Assembly: GCA_945905735.1 (NCBI GenBank)
Contig: CAMDQC010000007.1
Coordinates: 1 to 64,000, forward strand
Source: Prosthecobacter debontii
Lineage (GTDB): Bacteria > Verrucomicrobiota > Verrucomicrobiia > Chthoniobacterales > Chthoniobacteraceae
DNA length: 64,000 bases
Reading direction: 5' to 3'
A program made the position numbers and the translations under genes. This document shows, piece after piece, positions 25,851-35,648 of the stretch (position 1 is the first letter of the stretch; every line of letters starts with the position of its first letter). The notes under the pieces are model-generated. The model did not search any database. It saw nothing but the letters and a program-made list of their open reading frames with translations, and was not told where the DNA came from.

Positions 25851-28139
25851 CTAGAACGTGAAAAATAGCAGGTCGCCAGCGAGTGGCCCGCCGACGCTGC
25901 GCAGGTCGCGGGAGGTGTTGGCGGCGCTGATGGCGGCGATTTTTGCCGCCGAGGTGCCGAGTTGAAAGACGCCCCCAATCGAGCCGCCGAGGACGGCATT
26001 CGTATGCGCGATGGCGTTGTTTGTGCCGACGGTTTTTCCGCTGAATGCTGCGGAGGAAAGCGAGATTTTCCCGATAGCTCCGCCGCCGTTGATCGCGGTA
26101 TCCACGTTCGGTCCGGTGCCGTAGGGATTTCCAAAAACACCGTCGGTCCCACGGGAGATGCCGGCAGCGATGATGGAGCCGGTCATCACTCCGTAGATGG
26201 AGATGTCACCGATGAATGTGCCAGAGGAAATGACCGACGCATCGAGATTTGAGGTGGTGCCGGAGGTGCCGATTCTCATCGCACCGATGGAGCCTTTCGC
26301 GGTGATGGTGCTGCGGATCATCGAGCCCGCGCTGCCTGCGCCTTTGAGCGTGATGGAGCCGATGTTGCCTTCGCTTTGGACGTTGGTTTTTGTCATCCCG
26401 CCTGTTGTCGCGACGATTTCACCGATGCCGCCGGGCTTTGTGGCGGTGATGCGGGCGTCGATGGCGTTGGCATCTACAAATTTGAGCGCCTGAACTTTTG
26501 TGATGGTCGTGGCGGTGAGCGAGCCGCTGAAGTTGCCCGTGCTGGTGAAAGTGCCGATGGAGCCTAGCGCGTTGACGGTCCCGGTGAACGAGCCGACGCG
26601 AATATCGACCAGCGGAGACGCGGTGAGGCTGGTAAGCGTGACGGTGCCGCCTAGAGCGACACCTCCCACATCGAGATGCGAGCCCGCGACGGTGAACCGC
26701 GTCTTTACGTAGCCAGCGGAGAGCGAGGCTGCGGTGGCGAATCCGCCGACATCAAATGTGTCCACGAAGCCTTCGATGGCGGTGCCGATGGAGTTCCACT
26801 TCCCGTTGAGCACGGTGATGAGATTGACGTTTGCGGAGGTGAGCACGCCGACGTTGAATTTGTCCACTTCCAGCACGGCCCGATTGTCGCCACGGACGAC
26901 GATGAACTTATCGATGCTCTGCGTCGTTTTGATCACGCCGGGGAAGTTCCACTCGCGCGCGGAGAGCGTGCCGAGCCCGCCGCCGCCGAAGCCGCCGGGT
27001 GTGCCGTCGCCCGTAATATCAATCGTCACGCCCGCGCCGAGCACGTCGCGGAAGGTGATGTTGGGGTTGTTATTATAGGTGTCGGGCGTGGTGGTATCCG
27101 TGGTGATGTCGTAGGGCAGGCCGGAGCCAAACTTGAGGATCGTGTTTGGATTCACGTCGAACATCGTGACGCTGACCGCCTTGCCAGGGATGTCGAGGTC
27201 GGGCGTGACGTCCGCGACTCCATCGCCAAAGACGATGTGCCTATTGAGCTGAATCGAGCCGATATGTGCGGAGGAACCGTCGCCGATAATTTTTGCAAGC
27301 TGGGTCGGCAATGGGCGCGAGATGCTGCCGACGGTGAGGACGCTGGTGAGGTCGGTTTGCCGCAGGGTGATTGAGGCGAGATTGCTCCCGCCGGGGACAT
27401 ACTCGACATCCGCGTAGCCGGGGCCGGTGAGCGTGGTGGTGACTCCGCGAAACTCTACGCTGCCAGCGCCGACGGTGATCGCGCCGGTGAAAGTGCTGGC
27501 GTTGTTTACCAAGACGAGCTTCCCGCCGCCGGTAAGCGCGGGGAAGCCGGCGAGCGCCCCATCATTGATGAAGCCCGTGAGGTTCAGCGTCTTCGTGGCG
27601 GGGACGCTAAAGCCCATGAGACTGCTGAAGGTGAAGTCTCGCGCGGAACTTACGGAGTTGAGCACTTCCAGAGTCCCTCCATCGGCCATGTACACGTCGC
27701 CCGACAATGCGCCGAGATTCCCGTCGCTGCTGATTTTGAGCGTGCCGCCGGTGAGATAGACGCCGCCGGTGAAGTAGTTCCTCGCGGTGAGCGTGAAGTC
27801 GCCCAAGTCTTGAGTGACGCTGCCGGAGCCGACGAGGGTGAGGCCGATGGTCAAAGGAGCAGCGCCGAGGTGCTGCACTCCGCTCGCGCCGATAGCGACG
27901 CTGTTTCCGGTGATGGAATAAGGCTGAGTGTTGGCACTAAAAATGATGCTGTAGGTGCTGCCGGAAACGGTGTCATTGATGAGAGCGGAGCCCACTCCGG
28001 TGTCGTCAAAGAAGAGCGTATCGCCAGTCAAAGGTGCGATACCGCCGCTCCAATTCGCACCGATAGCCCAGTGCGAATCGAATGCTCCTGTCCATGTGAT
28101 GTTGGCGGGGGCGATGCGAGTTTCGAGAGTCTCTATCAT
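25851..28139 (-). CDS. Beta-strand-repeat surface protein with LEPR-XLL-like N-terminus
   Basis: A 762-residue Gly/Thr/Ser-rich protein. It starts MIETLETRIAPANI, which resembles the LEPR-XLL motif found at the N-terminus of giant surface proteins of Verrucomicrobiota and Planctomycetota. No ordinary Sec signal peptide is present. Residues 15-230 contain autotransporter-like strand repeats (ITWTGAFDSHWAIGANWSGG and FTGGVYLTGGTLKISSDG-type sequence). The second half has repeated short I-G-x-I/F-T-x-x-G-x-F units predicted to form a beta-helix. There is no C-terminal barrel, so it is not a classical autotransporter. It immediately precedes tpsA and probably works at the surface with it; export route and function are unknown. 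Confidence 0.8.
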   Translation of the reverse strand: MIETLETRIAPANITWTGAFDSHWAIGANWSGGIAPLTGDTLFFDDTGVGSALINDTVSGSTYSIIFSANTQPYSITGNSVAIGASGVQHLGAAPLTIGLTLVGSGSVTQDLGDFTLTARNYFTGGVYLTGGTLKISSDGNLGALSGDVYMADGGTLEVLNSVSSARDFTFSSLMGFSVPATKTLNLTGFINDGALAGFPALTGGGKLVLVNNASTFTGAITVGAGSVEFRGVTTTLTGPGYADVEYVPGGSNLASITLRQTDLTSVLTVGSISRPLPTQLAKIIGDGSSAHIGSIQLNRHIVFGDGVADVTPDLDIPGKAVSVTMFDVNPNTILKFGSGLPYDITTDTTTPDTYNNNPNITFRDVLGAGVTIDITGDGTPGGFGGGGLGTLSAREWNFPGVIKTTQSIDKFIVVRGDNRAVLEVDKFNVGVLTSANVNLITVLNGKWNSIGTAIEGFVDTFDVGGFATAASLSAGYVKTRFTVAGSHLDVGGVALGGTVTLTSLTASPLVDIRVGSFTGTVNALGSIGTFTSTGNFSGSLTATTITKVQALKFVDANAIDARITATKPGGIGEIVATTGGMTKTNVQSEGNIGSITLKGAGSAGSMIRSTITAKGSIGAMRIGTSGTTSNLDASVISSGTFIGDISIYGVMTGSIIAAGISRGTDGVFGNPYGTGPNVDTAINGGGAIGKISLSSAAFSGKTVGTNNAIAHTNAVLGGSIGGVFQLGTSAAKIAAISAANTSRDLRSVGGPLAGDLLFFTF

Positions 28140-28261
28140 AATATGGTGATTATGATGGATGTCTTGTGCTACGGTTTATTAGTACTTAAATAATAAATAT
28201 TACGTATAAAAAATCCGCCGATACGGTGCAGGTCGCGGGATATGGCTGTTGAGGTGATGGA

Positions 28262-28290
28262 CGTCCTTGGCCATCGCGCTGCCAAGGACG
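28262..28290. terminator. 10-bp perfect inverted repeat between the DUF928 and beta-repeat genes
   Basis: CGTCCTTGGC at 28262-28271 is the exact reverse complement of GCCAAGGACG at 28281-28290, with a 9-base loop. It lies about 80 bases downstream of the DUF928 stop on the minus strand. There is no T-run, so it may be a factor-assisted terminator, an mRNA-stabilising hairpin or a protein-binding site. The rest of the 229-base gap (28140-28368) is notably AT-rich at 28170-28215 and could contain the promoter of the beta-repeat/tpsA unit. Confidence 0.5.
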
Positions 28291-28368
28291 AAGCGCGGAG
28301 TCGGACGTGAGAGTGGAGGTAGGCGATACGGCTTTGAGAGTGTCGATCATACTCCTTGTGAGGCGCGG

Positions 28369-29082
28369 TTATTTTTTCCGCTCGAATTCAGCGGCAGTTT
28401 TCAGCCCCGCTTGCTGGAGTAAATCGGCGCGTGTGGCCCGCAGCGCGGCGTCTTTTGGAGCGGCGTCGATCTGGTCCGAAAGCGAGGAGAGCGCGTCGTA
28501 CCACACGCCTTTCGCGGCGTACGTTGCGGATTTGTCCGCACCCGCTTTCTCCAGTTCGGCGGAGAGTTCGGGAGTGGGTGGCATCATTTGGACGACTCCG
28601 CTGGCGACGAGGTCTTGCGAACGGTTCTTCGCGTCGGGCACGAGGGCGACGCTCCATTTATACGCGACCCCGGGCTCCAGTGAGATTTTCTGCCGGGCGA
28701 GCTGGATACGGTGGATGCCTGCGCCGCCGTCTTTTTGCTCTGCGAGTGCAGTGCCCACTTTCAGCAGCGGCTTTGGGCTCTTCGGATCGACAAGGGTCAA
28801 CTCGAACCGCACGGCCACATCCTTCGGCGCAGGGCCGGACTGAAACCAAAACAGCGATGGCTGGGCTTGCGTGGTCATGGCGACGTGGTCCGGCGTAAGC
28901 ACTAAGAGCGTGGGCAGCTTCGCGCCGCCAGTGCGCGAACCGCCATCTCCATCGGTGCGTACACCCGTGGCTGAGGATGGTGGCGGGGTGTATTTCAAGA
29001 GCGTGCGCTTTGGCTTGGGCGCAGCGGGCTCTTGGGCAAATGCGGTGGCGGTGATGAGTGCGACGAGAATAGTGGCTTTCAT
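28369..29082 (-). CDS. Exported DUF928 family protein
   Basis: A 237-residue protein with a signal peptide (MKATILVALITATAFA), a short Pro/Lys-rich linker, then a DUF928 domain. Diagnostic pieces are LLVLTPDHVAMTTQAQPSLFWFQSG, KVGTALAEQKDGGAGIHRIQLA and YKWSVALVPDAKNRSQDLVASG. DUF928 has no known biochemical function. It is found mainly in cyanobacteria and is often encoded near CHASE2 and CHAT proteins. I chose ATG 29082 because it opens the signal peptide and overlaps the upstream cyclase stop as ATGA. The last 60 residues (WYDALSSLSDQIDAAPKD) look helical. It is the third gene of the CHAT-CHASE2-DUF928 unit. Confidence 0.87.
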   Translation of the reverse strand: MKATILVALITATAFAQEPAAPKPKRTLLKYTPPPSSATGVRTDGDGGSRTGGAKLPTLLVLTPDHVAMTTQAQPSLFWFQSGPAPKDVAVRFELTLVDPKSPKPLLKVGTALAEQKDGGAGIHRIQLARQKISLEPGVAYKWSVALVPDAKNRSQDLVASGVVQMMPPTPELSAELEKAGADKSATYAAKGVWYDALSSLSDQIDAAPKDAALRATRADLLQQAGLKTAAEFERKK

Positions 29083-31034
29083 TTTACGGCTGGTTCTTTG
29101 CTGGATGAGATAACGCTGTGGACAATCACTTGGTCGGCTTTCCCCTTCAAGCTCAGCGGCCCCAGCAGGCGAGTAACGTAACCCCCGTGGAGTCGCTGGC
29201 AAGTGGCATCACTGATGAGGATCGTACATTCCGTCCCTGCCGTATCGTTGCCTACATCCTTGCCCGCGCCCTCCAGCCTCGCAGCGGTATTCACCGTGTC
29301 CCCGAGGACGGTGAACTCCAGCCGCTCCTTACTCCCCACGCTTCCTAGGACGAGTGAGCCCGTGTGAATCCCAATCCGCATCGCCGTCGTCGGACGCCCC
29401 TCCGCGCGCCATACCTCATTGAGCCTCGCCAGCTCCGCCCTCATGGCCAGCGCGCACTCCACGGCGCTCTTGGCGTCGAGGTCCATTTCCGCCTCCGTCT
29501 TCCGCCCGACGGGAATCCCGAACACGCCCATGATTGCGTCGCCGATAAATTTGTCGATGATCCCGCCCGAGATATCCACGCGGGAAGCGATGCCGTCGAA
29601 GTAATCGTTCATCCAGTCCATGAGTGTTGCGGGGTCCATCCTTTCGGACGTTGTCGAAAACCCTTTAAGGTCTGTAAACAGAACCGTTGCCACGAGTCGC
29701 TGAGGCTTCAGTCTCCCTCCATCCACGAACTGCTCCCGGCTGTCCATCAGCGCATCCACCACAGCAGCCGAAACGTGCCGCGAGAAAATCGACTTCATCA
29801 TCCCGCGTTCCATGCTTTCCAAATACGCCACCAGCGAAGTCACCAGCGTCGCTGCCACCGCGCACGCCAGCATCGGCGCAGCGATCGGAATCCACATCCG
29901 TTGCGAAAGGCCGAATGACCCTGTGAAGTACAAACCCGCCAGCGCCAGTGAAAGCGTTGGCGCAACCTTCCACGGCGAAATCAGCAGTAGCCCAACGACC
30001 CCGCCGAGCAGCGCCGCACCTGCAATCCACAACACCTCCGCCCATTCCGGCCACCACGAAATCGGAGCGACTCCATCCAGCGCCGCGTTCAAGAGCTGAT
30101 GCGTCATCATGATATGCTGCTCCACGCCTCGCAAATTGTTGTCCACGGGCGTCGGCTTGCTGTCTTTGATGCTCTCCATCACCGCCGCCAAGAAAACAAT
30201 CTTCCCCTTCAGCGCTCCCTTCGGAATCTCACCCCGCAACACCTGCCCTGCACTGTAGTCGTAGGGCGTATTTTGCCGGTCCAAATCCCGCACATTGAGA
30301 AATCGGCGCGGAGCTTGAAAATCACACAGATACTCGTAGTCCGGCGGCTCCACCCCCGCATAGCCGCCGGCGCTCCCCGTCAGCCGTGGGATCACCGTCT
30401 TGCCCAGGCGCATCACCTCATTTCCATCCGGCCCAAGCACGAAATCATACGGCACTTTTACCTCCCGCAAATAGGCCAACGTGACCGCTAGACTCAGACT
30501 GGGAACCGGCTCCTCCAGCTTATGCTCCCCGATCAACAGCCCGCGCCGAAACACCCCATCGAAATCCTTCGGCAAATTGTTCGTCGCCACTCGGTCCGGC
30601 TCCTCATCTAGCGAGGGCGGCCCCGCGAAATAATCCAGCCTCGTGATCCCCACCACGCGCTTCAGCTTCTTCAGCGCTGCGTCCAGCTCCGGAAAGCCCG
30701 CCTTGTCTCGCGGCTCTGGAAGATTTCGATAAAGATCCATCCCGATCACCACCGGATCCAGCGCATCAATGCCCCGCAGCACTTCCGCCAGCTCCCTATC
30801 GCTCAGCGGATAGCCATACGTTTTCAGGTCATCTTCCGTTATGCCGATCAGCACGATTCGGTCGTCCTTCGACTCCAAAAGCGTTCGCCCTTTCACTAAA
30901 TGATCATACATCAGCAACTCCGGCACCTGCAGCCAGCCCTGCGCTCTCACGATCAGAACCGCCGCGAGCACCACCGCGCTGATGAGCACACACGCGACCC
31001 GTGGACGCAGAAGATATTTGCGGAGCGTTTTCAC
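29079..31034 (-). CDS. CHASE2-domain class III adenylate cyclase
   Basis: A 651-residue sensor enzyme starting with GTG 31034, which overlaps the stop of the CHAT gene (GTGA). Layout: membrane helix at about 13-32, a periplasmic CHASE2 sensor domain at about 40-330 (LLMYDHLVKGRTLL, RIVLIGITEDDL), three membrane helices at about 335-430, and a C-terminal cyclase domain. The catalytic set looks complete: metal Asp455 (FTDLKGF) and Asp499 (FIGD), adenine-type Lys495 and Thr575, and Asn582/Arg586 in VNTAAR. That pattern predicts cAMP rather than cGMP as product. It would report an extracytoplasmic stimulus, plausibly the state of the neighbouring exported proteins. Confidence 0.92.
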   Translation of the reverse strand: MKTLRKYLLRPRVACVLISAVVLAAVLIVRAQGWLQVPELLMYDHLVKGRTLLESKDDRIVLIGITEDDLKTYGYPLSDRELAEVLRGIDALDPVVIGMDLYRNLPEPRDKAGFPELDAALKKLKRVVGITRLDYFAGPPSLDEEPDRVATNNLPKDFDGVFRRGLLIGEHKLEEPVPSLSLAVTLAYLREVKVPYDFVLGPDGNEVMRLGKTVIPRLTGSAGGYAGVEPPDYEYLCDFQAPRRFLNVRDLDRQNTPYDYSAGQVLRGEIPKGALKGKIVFLAAVMESIKDSKPTPVDNNLRGVEQHIMMTHQLLNAALDGVAPISWWPEWAEVLWIAGAALLGGVVGLLLISPWKVAPTLSLALAGLYFTGSFGLSQRMWIPIAAPMLACAVAATLVTSLVAYLESMERGMMKSIFSRHVSAAVVDALMDSREQFVDGGRLKPQRLVATVLFTDLKGFSTTSERMDPATLMDWMNDYFDGIASRVDISGGIIDKFIGDAIMGVFGIPVGRKTEAEMDLDAKSAVECALAMRAELARLNEVWRAEGRPTTAMRIGIHTGSLVLGSVGSKERLEFTVLGDTVNTAARLEGAGKDVGNDTAGTECTILISDATCQRLHGGYVTRLLGPLSLKGKADQVIVHSVISSSKEPAVK

Positions 31035-33277
31035 AGCCAGTTTCCGATGACAAGATACGGTGCCCAATAGCACGGGTGCGCGTAGCGCGGGTCGGCGATC
31101 AGGCGGCGCTGCGCGGCTTGGAGCGCGAGGGCTTTTGTCGTTCCGCCCGGCGCATTCAGTCCCGTGTAAAAATCCGCGACCAGCTCCGCAGACGCTTGAT
31201 CGTTCACACACCACAGTGTCGCGAATGCCGCGCGGGCACCTGCTTTCACAGCCACGCCGCCGAGGCCGAGTGCCGCCCGGTCGTCGCCGGCGGCGGTCTG
31301 GCAGGCGCTCAGCGTGAGTAATTCGAGCGGCTTATCCGCAAGCTGTCCGGGGCGGATGAGGCGCTCCAAATCATCGAGCGTCAGCTTGTCGGAATGCGTG
31401 AGAACGAAGCTCTTGCGCACGTCCGCGTCGATACGACCGTGGGATGCGATGTGGACGATGGTGAACGGTTCGCCGCTGAACTTCTCTGTCACCCGTGCTT
31501 TCACGAACTCACGGTTCATGAGCTGTTCGCGCTGCGGATACAGCTTCCCGAGTTGGTCCACCTCGACTTGCACCGCGGGCAACGGCGGGAATTTCTGCAC
31601 ACCCTCGGTGAGTCCGCTGATCATCATGCGTGGTGCGCGGAGGCCCCTCGCGCCGGACTCCATCAACTCCAAGCCCGGCGTCACGGCGATGGCGTATCTC
31701 TCGATGAGGAACCCTTCGCCGTCGTGCAGCGCCGCCATCGGGATCGTGCGCAACGCTCCATCCGGGACAAAAACGAGCGTATTGATCCCGCTCGATTTCA
31801 GCATCGGCTCCACCGGCGCGATGAGCAGCGTGTGGAGTTGCCGCGCTTGTTCGAGGAACTCGTTCGTCGTTCGGTTTTCGAGGTTCAATCGGAAGCTCCG
31901 CACTTTCTCCGTCAACTCCACATCGCCGATTGGCGCTTGGTATCGCTCGATGCGGCCCGCAAGGCTCAGCAGCAGCTCCGTGCGCTTCTCCAGCGGGAGA
32001 ATGTAGAGCACCGCCGCAGTCTTCGAAAGGTTCTCCACTCCACGCTGCTTCGCGCGCAAAAGGTTCACGCAATCATCCTGAAAATAGTCCTCCAGCTCCG
32101 CAGACTTCAGCGACTCCGCCGTGGTTCTCGCCTCACGCAGCACGGACTGCAACTCCGCGCCCTTCAGCCCATCCGCACGTTGAAGCAAAAGGTCCGAAAG
32201 CTCGTAATAGATCGCCCCGACTGCCTGCCGGTACGACGAACCGGCGTTGCGATTCCCGTAGCGGATCGCCACATCGTTGCGGATGGATTCGAGCGCCGCA
32301 ATAGCCCGGCGATACGCTTCGGTTGCGGCATCGCGCTCACCCATCTTCCCGAGGATGCGGCCCGACTGCCACTGCCAGCGATACTGCAACTCCGCCACCT
32401 GCAAACGCTGCGCCAGAGCCAGCGCCCGGCGAGTGAGCGCCAGCCCCTCTGGCAGCTTCCGCTCCGTTTCATACAGCGCACCTTGATGCCCCAGCGCCCA
32501 GGAAAGTGCGTGCTCATCGCCCTGCCCCGTCGCCATTTTCGCCGCCTCCGCGTCGAGTTCCAGCGCCCGCTTGCGAAGGAGATTGTCATGCTCAGGAGCT
32601 TCATTAAAAAGCCGCTCGCACGACTTCGCCAGCCCGAGCAATAGGAAAATCCGCTCATGCCCCGTCGGCAGCGCCCGGGCCGCTTTCACTGCGGAATCGA
32701 GCGCCGTTTTTGCCTTCGCAAACTCCTGCGCACCGAGCCACGCGTCCACGAGATTTCGCCGCGCTCTGGCGGCGAGTTCGCCCTTGCCCATCGCCGCCGC
32801 TTCACCAAACGCAGCCGCCGCTCCCGCATGGTCGCCGGTCCCATTCAGTAAAATGCCGAGGTCGTTTTGCACCTGAGCGATCAGCGTAAAAGCGCGGAGC
32901 TTTCGCGCCGCGTTCAACGCCTGCCGCAGCAATGGCTCAGCCTCCGCAGCCTGCCGTGAATACATCAGCGCCGCACCACGCGCCGCCTGCACTTCCGCGA
33001 TGCGAATACCGGATTTTGCCAGCGCCTCCGCGGCGTCCAGCGTTTCCAGCGCGACACGATTTTGCCCCAGCTCCCGCAATGCACGAACGCGGGCGAGCAG
33101 CGCCGCGATTTTCGCATCGCCATTCACACCCTGCGCGGACTTTTCCCACTCGCTCGCCTCCGTTGCGAAATCACACCGTTCCCTCGCCGCCCGCGCAGCG
33201 CCATCGTCCGCCCAAGTGGGTGCAGCCACCGAAAGAACGGCACCGATCACTGTTCGGAAGAACATACGTGAAGACAT
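31031..33277 (-). CDS. Exported TPR-CHAT caspase-like protease
   Basis: A 748-residue protein. ATG 33277 was chosen because it opens a signal peptide (MSSRMFFRTVIGAVLSVAAPTWA). Residues 30-400 are TPR-like helical repeats, for example RVALETLDAAEALAKSG and ERDAATEAYRRAIAAL. The C-terminal 300 residues are a CHAT domain, a caspase-fold peptidase. The catalytic dyad is His613 in IASHG and Cys659 in LSACQTAAGD, both present. The C-terminus YWAPYLVIGNWL is also characteristic. CHAT peptidases act in programmed proteolysis, and cytoplasmic ones (for example in type III CRISPR craspase) need activation. This one appears to be exported. It is the first gene of a unit with the CHASE2 cyclase and DUF928 gene. 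Confidence 0.92.
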   Translation of the reverse strand: MSSRMFFRTVIGAVLSVAAPTWADDGAARAARERCDFATEASEWEKSAQGVNGDAKIAALLARVRALRELGQNRVALETLDAAEALAKSGIRIAEVQAARGAALMYSRQAAEAEPLLRQALNAARKLRAFTLIAQVQNDLGILLNGTGDHAGAAAAFGEAAAMGKGELAARARRNLVDAWLGAQEFAKAKTALDSAVKAARALPTGHERIFLLLGLAKSCERLFNEAPEHDNLLRKRALELDAEAAKMATGQGDEHALSWALGHQGALYETERKLPEGLALTRRALALAQRLQVAELQYRWQWQSGRILGKMGERDAATEAYRRAIAALESIRNDVAIRYGNRNAGSSYRQAVGAIYYELSDLLLQRADGLKGAELQSVLREARTTAESLKSAELEDYFQDDCVNLLRAKQRGVENLSKTAAVLYILPLEKRTELLLSLAGRIERYQAPIGDVELTEKVRSFRLNLENRTTNEFLEQARQLHTLLIAPVEPMLKSSGINTLVFVPDGALRTIPMAALHDGEGFLIERYAIAVTPGLELMESGARGLRAPRMMISGLTEGVQKFPPLPAVQVEVDQLGKLYPQREQLMNREFVKARVTEKFSGEPFTIVHIASHGRIDADVRKSFVLTHSDKLTLDDLERLIRPGQLADKPLELLTLSACQTAAGDDRAALGLGGVAVKAGARAAFATLWCVNDQASAELVADFYTGLNAPGGTTKALALQAAQRRLIADPRYAHPCYWAPYLVIGNWL

Positions 33278-33377
33278 GCTGCGTCGTGTCCCACCGAGTC
33301 GCGCAGGCGTCAATCTCAAAGCCGGGCTCTGCGCTCGCGGCTTGCCCTCGCCGCATTCCTCCGCCATTTCCAGCGAG

Positions 33378-34279
<902 letters not shown>

Positions 34280-34319
34280 CTTGCAGCCGCACCGCCGCTA
34301 GATACCGCCGCCTCTTTTT

Positions 34320-35495
34320 ATGCCTACGCCTGAAGAACAGCTCGAACTACTCAAGCGCGGGGCCGCGCAAATCATCTCGGAGCAAGACCTGCTCGCGAAG
34401 CTGAAGCTCGGTCGTCCGCTCAACGTCAAACTTGGCGTGGACCCGACTGCGCCCGACATCCATCTCGGCTTCACCGTGGGCCTCACGAAGCTCCGGCAGT
34501 TCCAAGACCTCGGGCATCAAGCCATCCTCATCATCGGCGATTTCACCGCGATGATCGGCGACCCATCGGGCCGCTCGAAGACCCGCAAGCAGCTCACGCA
34601 CGACGACGTGATGCGGAATGCGACGACGTTCAAAGAGCAGGCGTTCAAAATCCTCGACGCTGCGAAGACGCGTGTCGTCTTCAATGGCGAGTGGTTTGAA
34701 ATGATGACCTTTGATCAAGTGATGAAGCTCAACTCCCGCGTGACGATGCAGCAGATGCTCCAGCGCGAGGATTTCAAAAAGCGCATTGATGAAAAGGAGC
34801 CCGTCTTCCTCCACGAAATCCAATACCCCATCATGCAGGGCTGGGATTCCGTGATGATCAAAGCCGACATCGAACTCGGCGGCACCGACCAGCTTTTCAA
34901 CTGCCTCGTAGGCCGCGACCTCCAGCGCGAGGAAGGCCAGCCGCAGCAAGTCGTCTTCCTCCTCCCGCTGCTCGAAGGGCTCGACGGCGTGAACAAAATG
35001 TCCAAGAGCCTCGGCAACTACGTCGGCCTCGCGGAGCCGCCGGAGATCATGTTCGGCAAGCTCATGAGCATCACCGACACGCTCATGGCGCGTTACTACG
35101 ACTTGCTCCTCTGCGAGAGCGTCCCCGCCGACTTGCACCCGATGGAGGCGAAGAAGCAACTCGCCGCCCGCATCGTCGCGCGCTACCACGGCGAGGAAGC
35201 CGGGAAGCGCGGGCGCGATGATTTCGAGTCCCGCTTTTCGAAAAAAGACCTCTCCACCGTCGAGCTGCCTGCCCTCCCGCTCGCCGGCCTCGCGCCCGAC
35301 ATCGTCAGCATCGTCAGCGCCGCGTACAGCGTGTGTTTTCAAATCGCCAAGTCTCGCGGCGACGCCCGCCGCCTCGTGGAGCAAGGGAGCATCCAGCTCG
35401 ATGGGGAAAAAGTGAGCGACCCAAAAGCAACGCCCGCATTCGCCGCAGGCCAAGTGCTGAAGCTCGATAAGACGCGCAGCGTGCGGCTGGCGTAA
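34320..35495 (+). CDS. tyrS: Tyrosine--tRNA ligase
   Basis: A 391-residue class I synthetase of the TyrRS-beta (TyrZ) type. The HIGH signature is PDIHLGFTVGL, followed by IIGDFTAMIGDPSGRS. The tyrosine-binding region includes QGWDSVMIKADIELGGTDQ, and the KMSKS loop is NKMSKSLGN. A C-terminal S4 RNA-binding domain (RRLVEQGSIQLDGEKV) completes the protein. It attaches tyrosine to tRNA-Tyr. The ATG at 34320 directly precedes the conserved N-terminus. It stands alone downstream of lpxA and the heptamer repeat. Confidence 0.95.
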   Translation: MPTPEEQLELLKRGAAQIISEQDLLAKLKLGRPLNVKLGVDPTAPDIHLGFTVGLTKLRQFQDLGHQAILIIGDFTAMIGDPSGRSKTRKQLTHDDVMRNATTFKEQAFKILDAAKTRVVFNGEWFEMMTFDQVMKLNSRVTMQQMLQREDFKKRIDEKEPVFLHEIQYPIMQGWDSVMIKADIELGGTDQLFNCLVGRDLQREEGQPQQVVFLLPLLEGLDGVNKMSKSLGNYVGLAEPPEIMFGKLMSITDTLMARYYDLLLCESVPADLHPMEAKKQLAARIVARYHGEEAGKRGRDDFESRFSKKDLSTVELPALPLAGLAPDIVSIVSAAYSVCFQIAKSRGDARRLVEQGSIQLDGEKVSDPKATPAFAAGQVLKLDKTRSVRLA

Positions 35496-35503
35496 AATGG
35501 GAG

Positions 35504-35523
35504 CGGCGGCACTCCTGCCGCCG
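35504..35523. terminator. GC-rich hairpin just after tyrS
   Basis: CGGCGGCA (35504-35511) and TGCCGCCG (35516-35523) form a perfect 8-bp stem with a 4-base loop, 8 bases after the tyrS stop. No T-run follows. It is probably a termination or mRNA-stabilising structure, or a dispersed GC-rich palindrome. Confidence 0.45.
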
Positions 35524-35597
35524 ATAGGTCGCATGGTCCCGGTAGCCGCTGCAAGTGGCGCAACTGTCGGCGAATGAGAACCGGGCACTGCCCGAGG

Positions 35598-35642
35598 GAG
35601 ACTAATCAGTCTGTCCCCGTCGTAAGCTCCCCGTCGTAATCC
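35598..35642 (-). repeat. Intergenic repeat, copy A of three
   Basis: On the minus strand it reads GGATTACGACGGGG-AGCTTACGACGGGG-ACAGACTGATTAGTCTC: the common repeat with an internal duplication of its ACGACGGGG half. It begins 6 bases after the stop of the small membrane-protein gene. Copies B (36077-36106) and C (36694-36723) sit at the same position relative to the next two genes. Confidence 0.8.
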
Positions 35643-35648
35643 ATAAGA

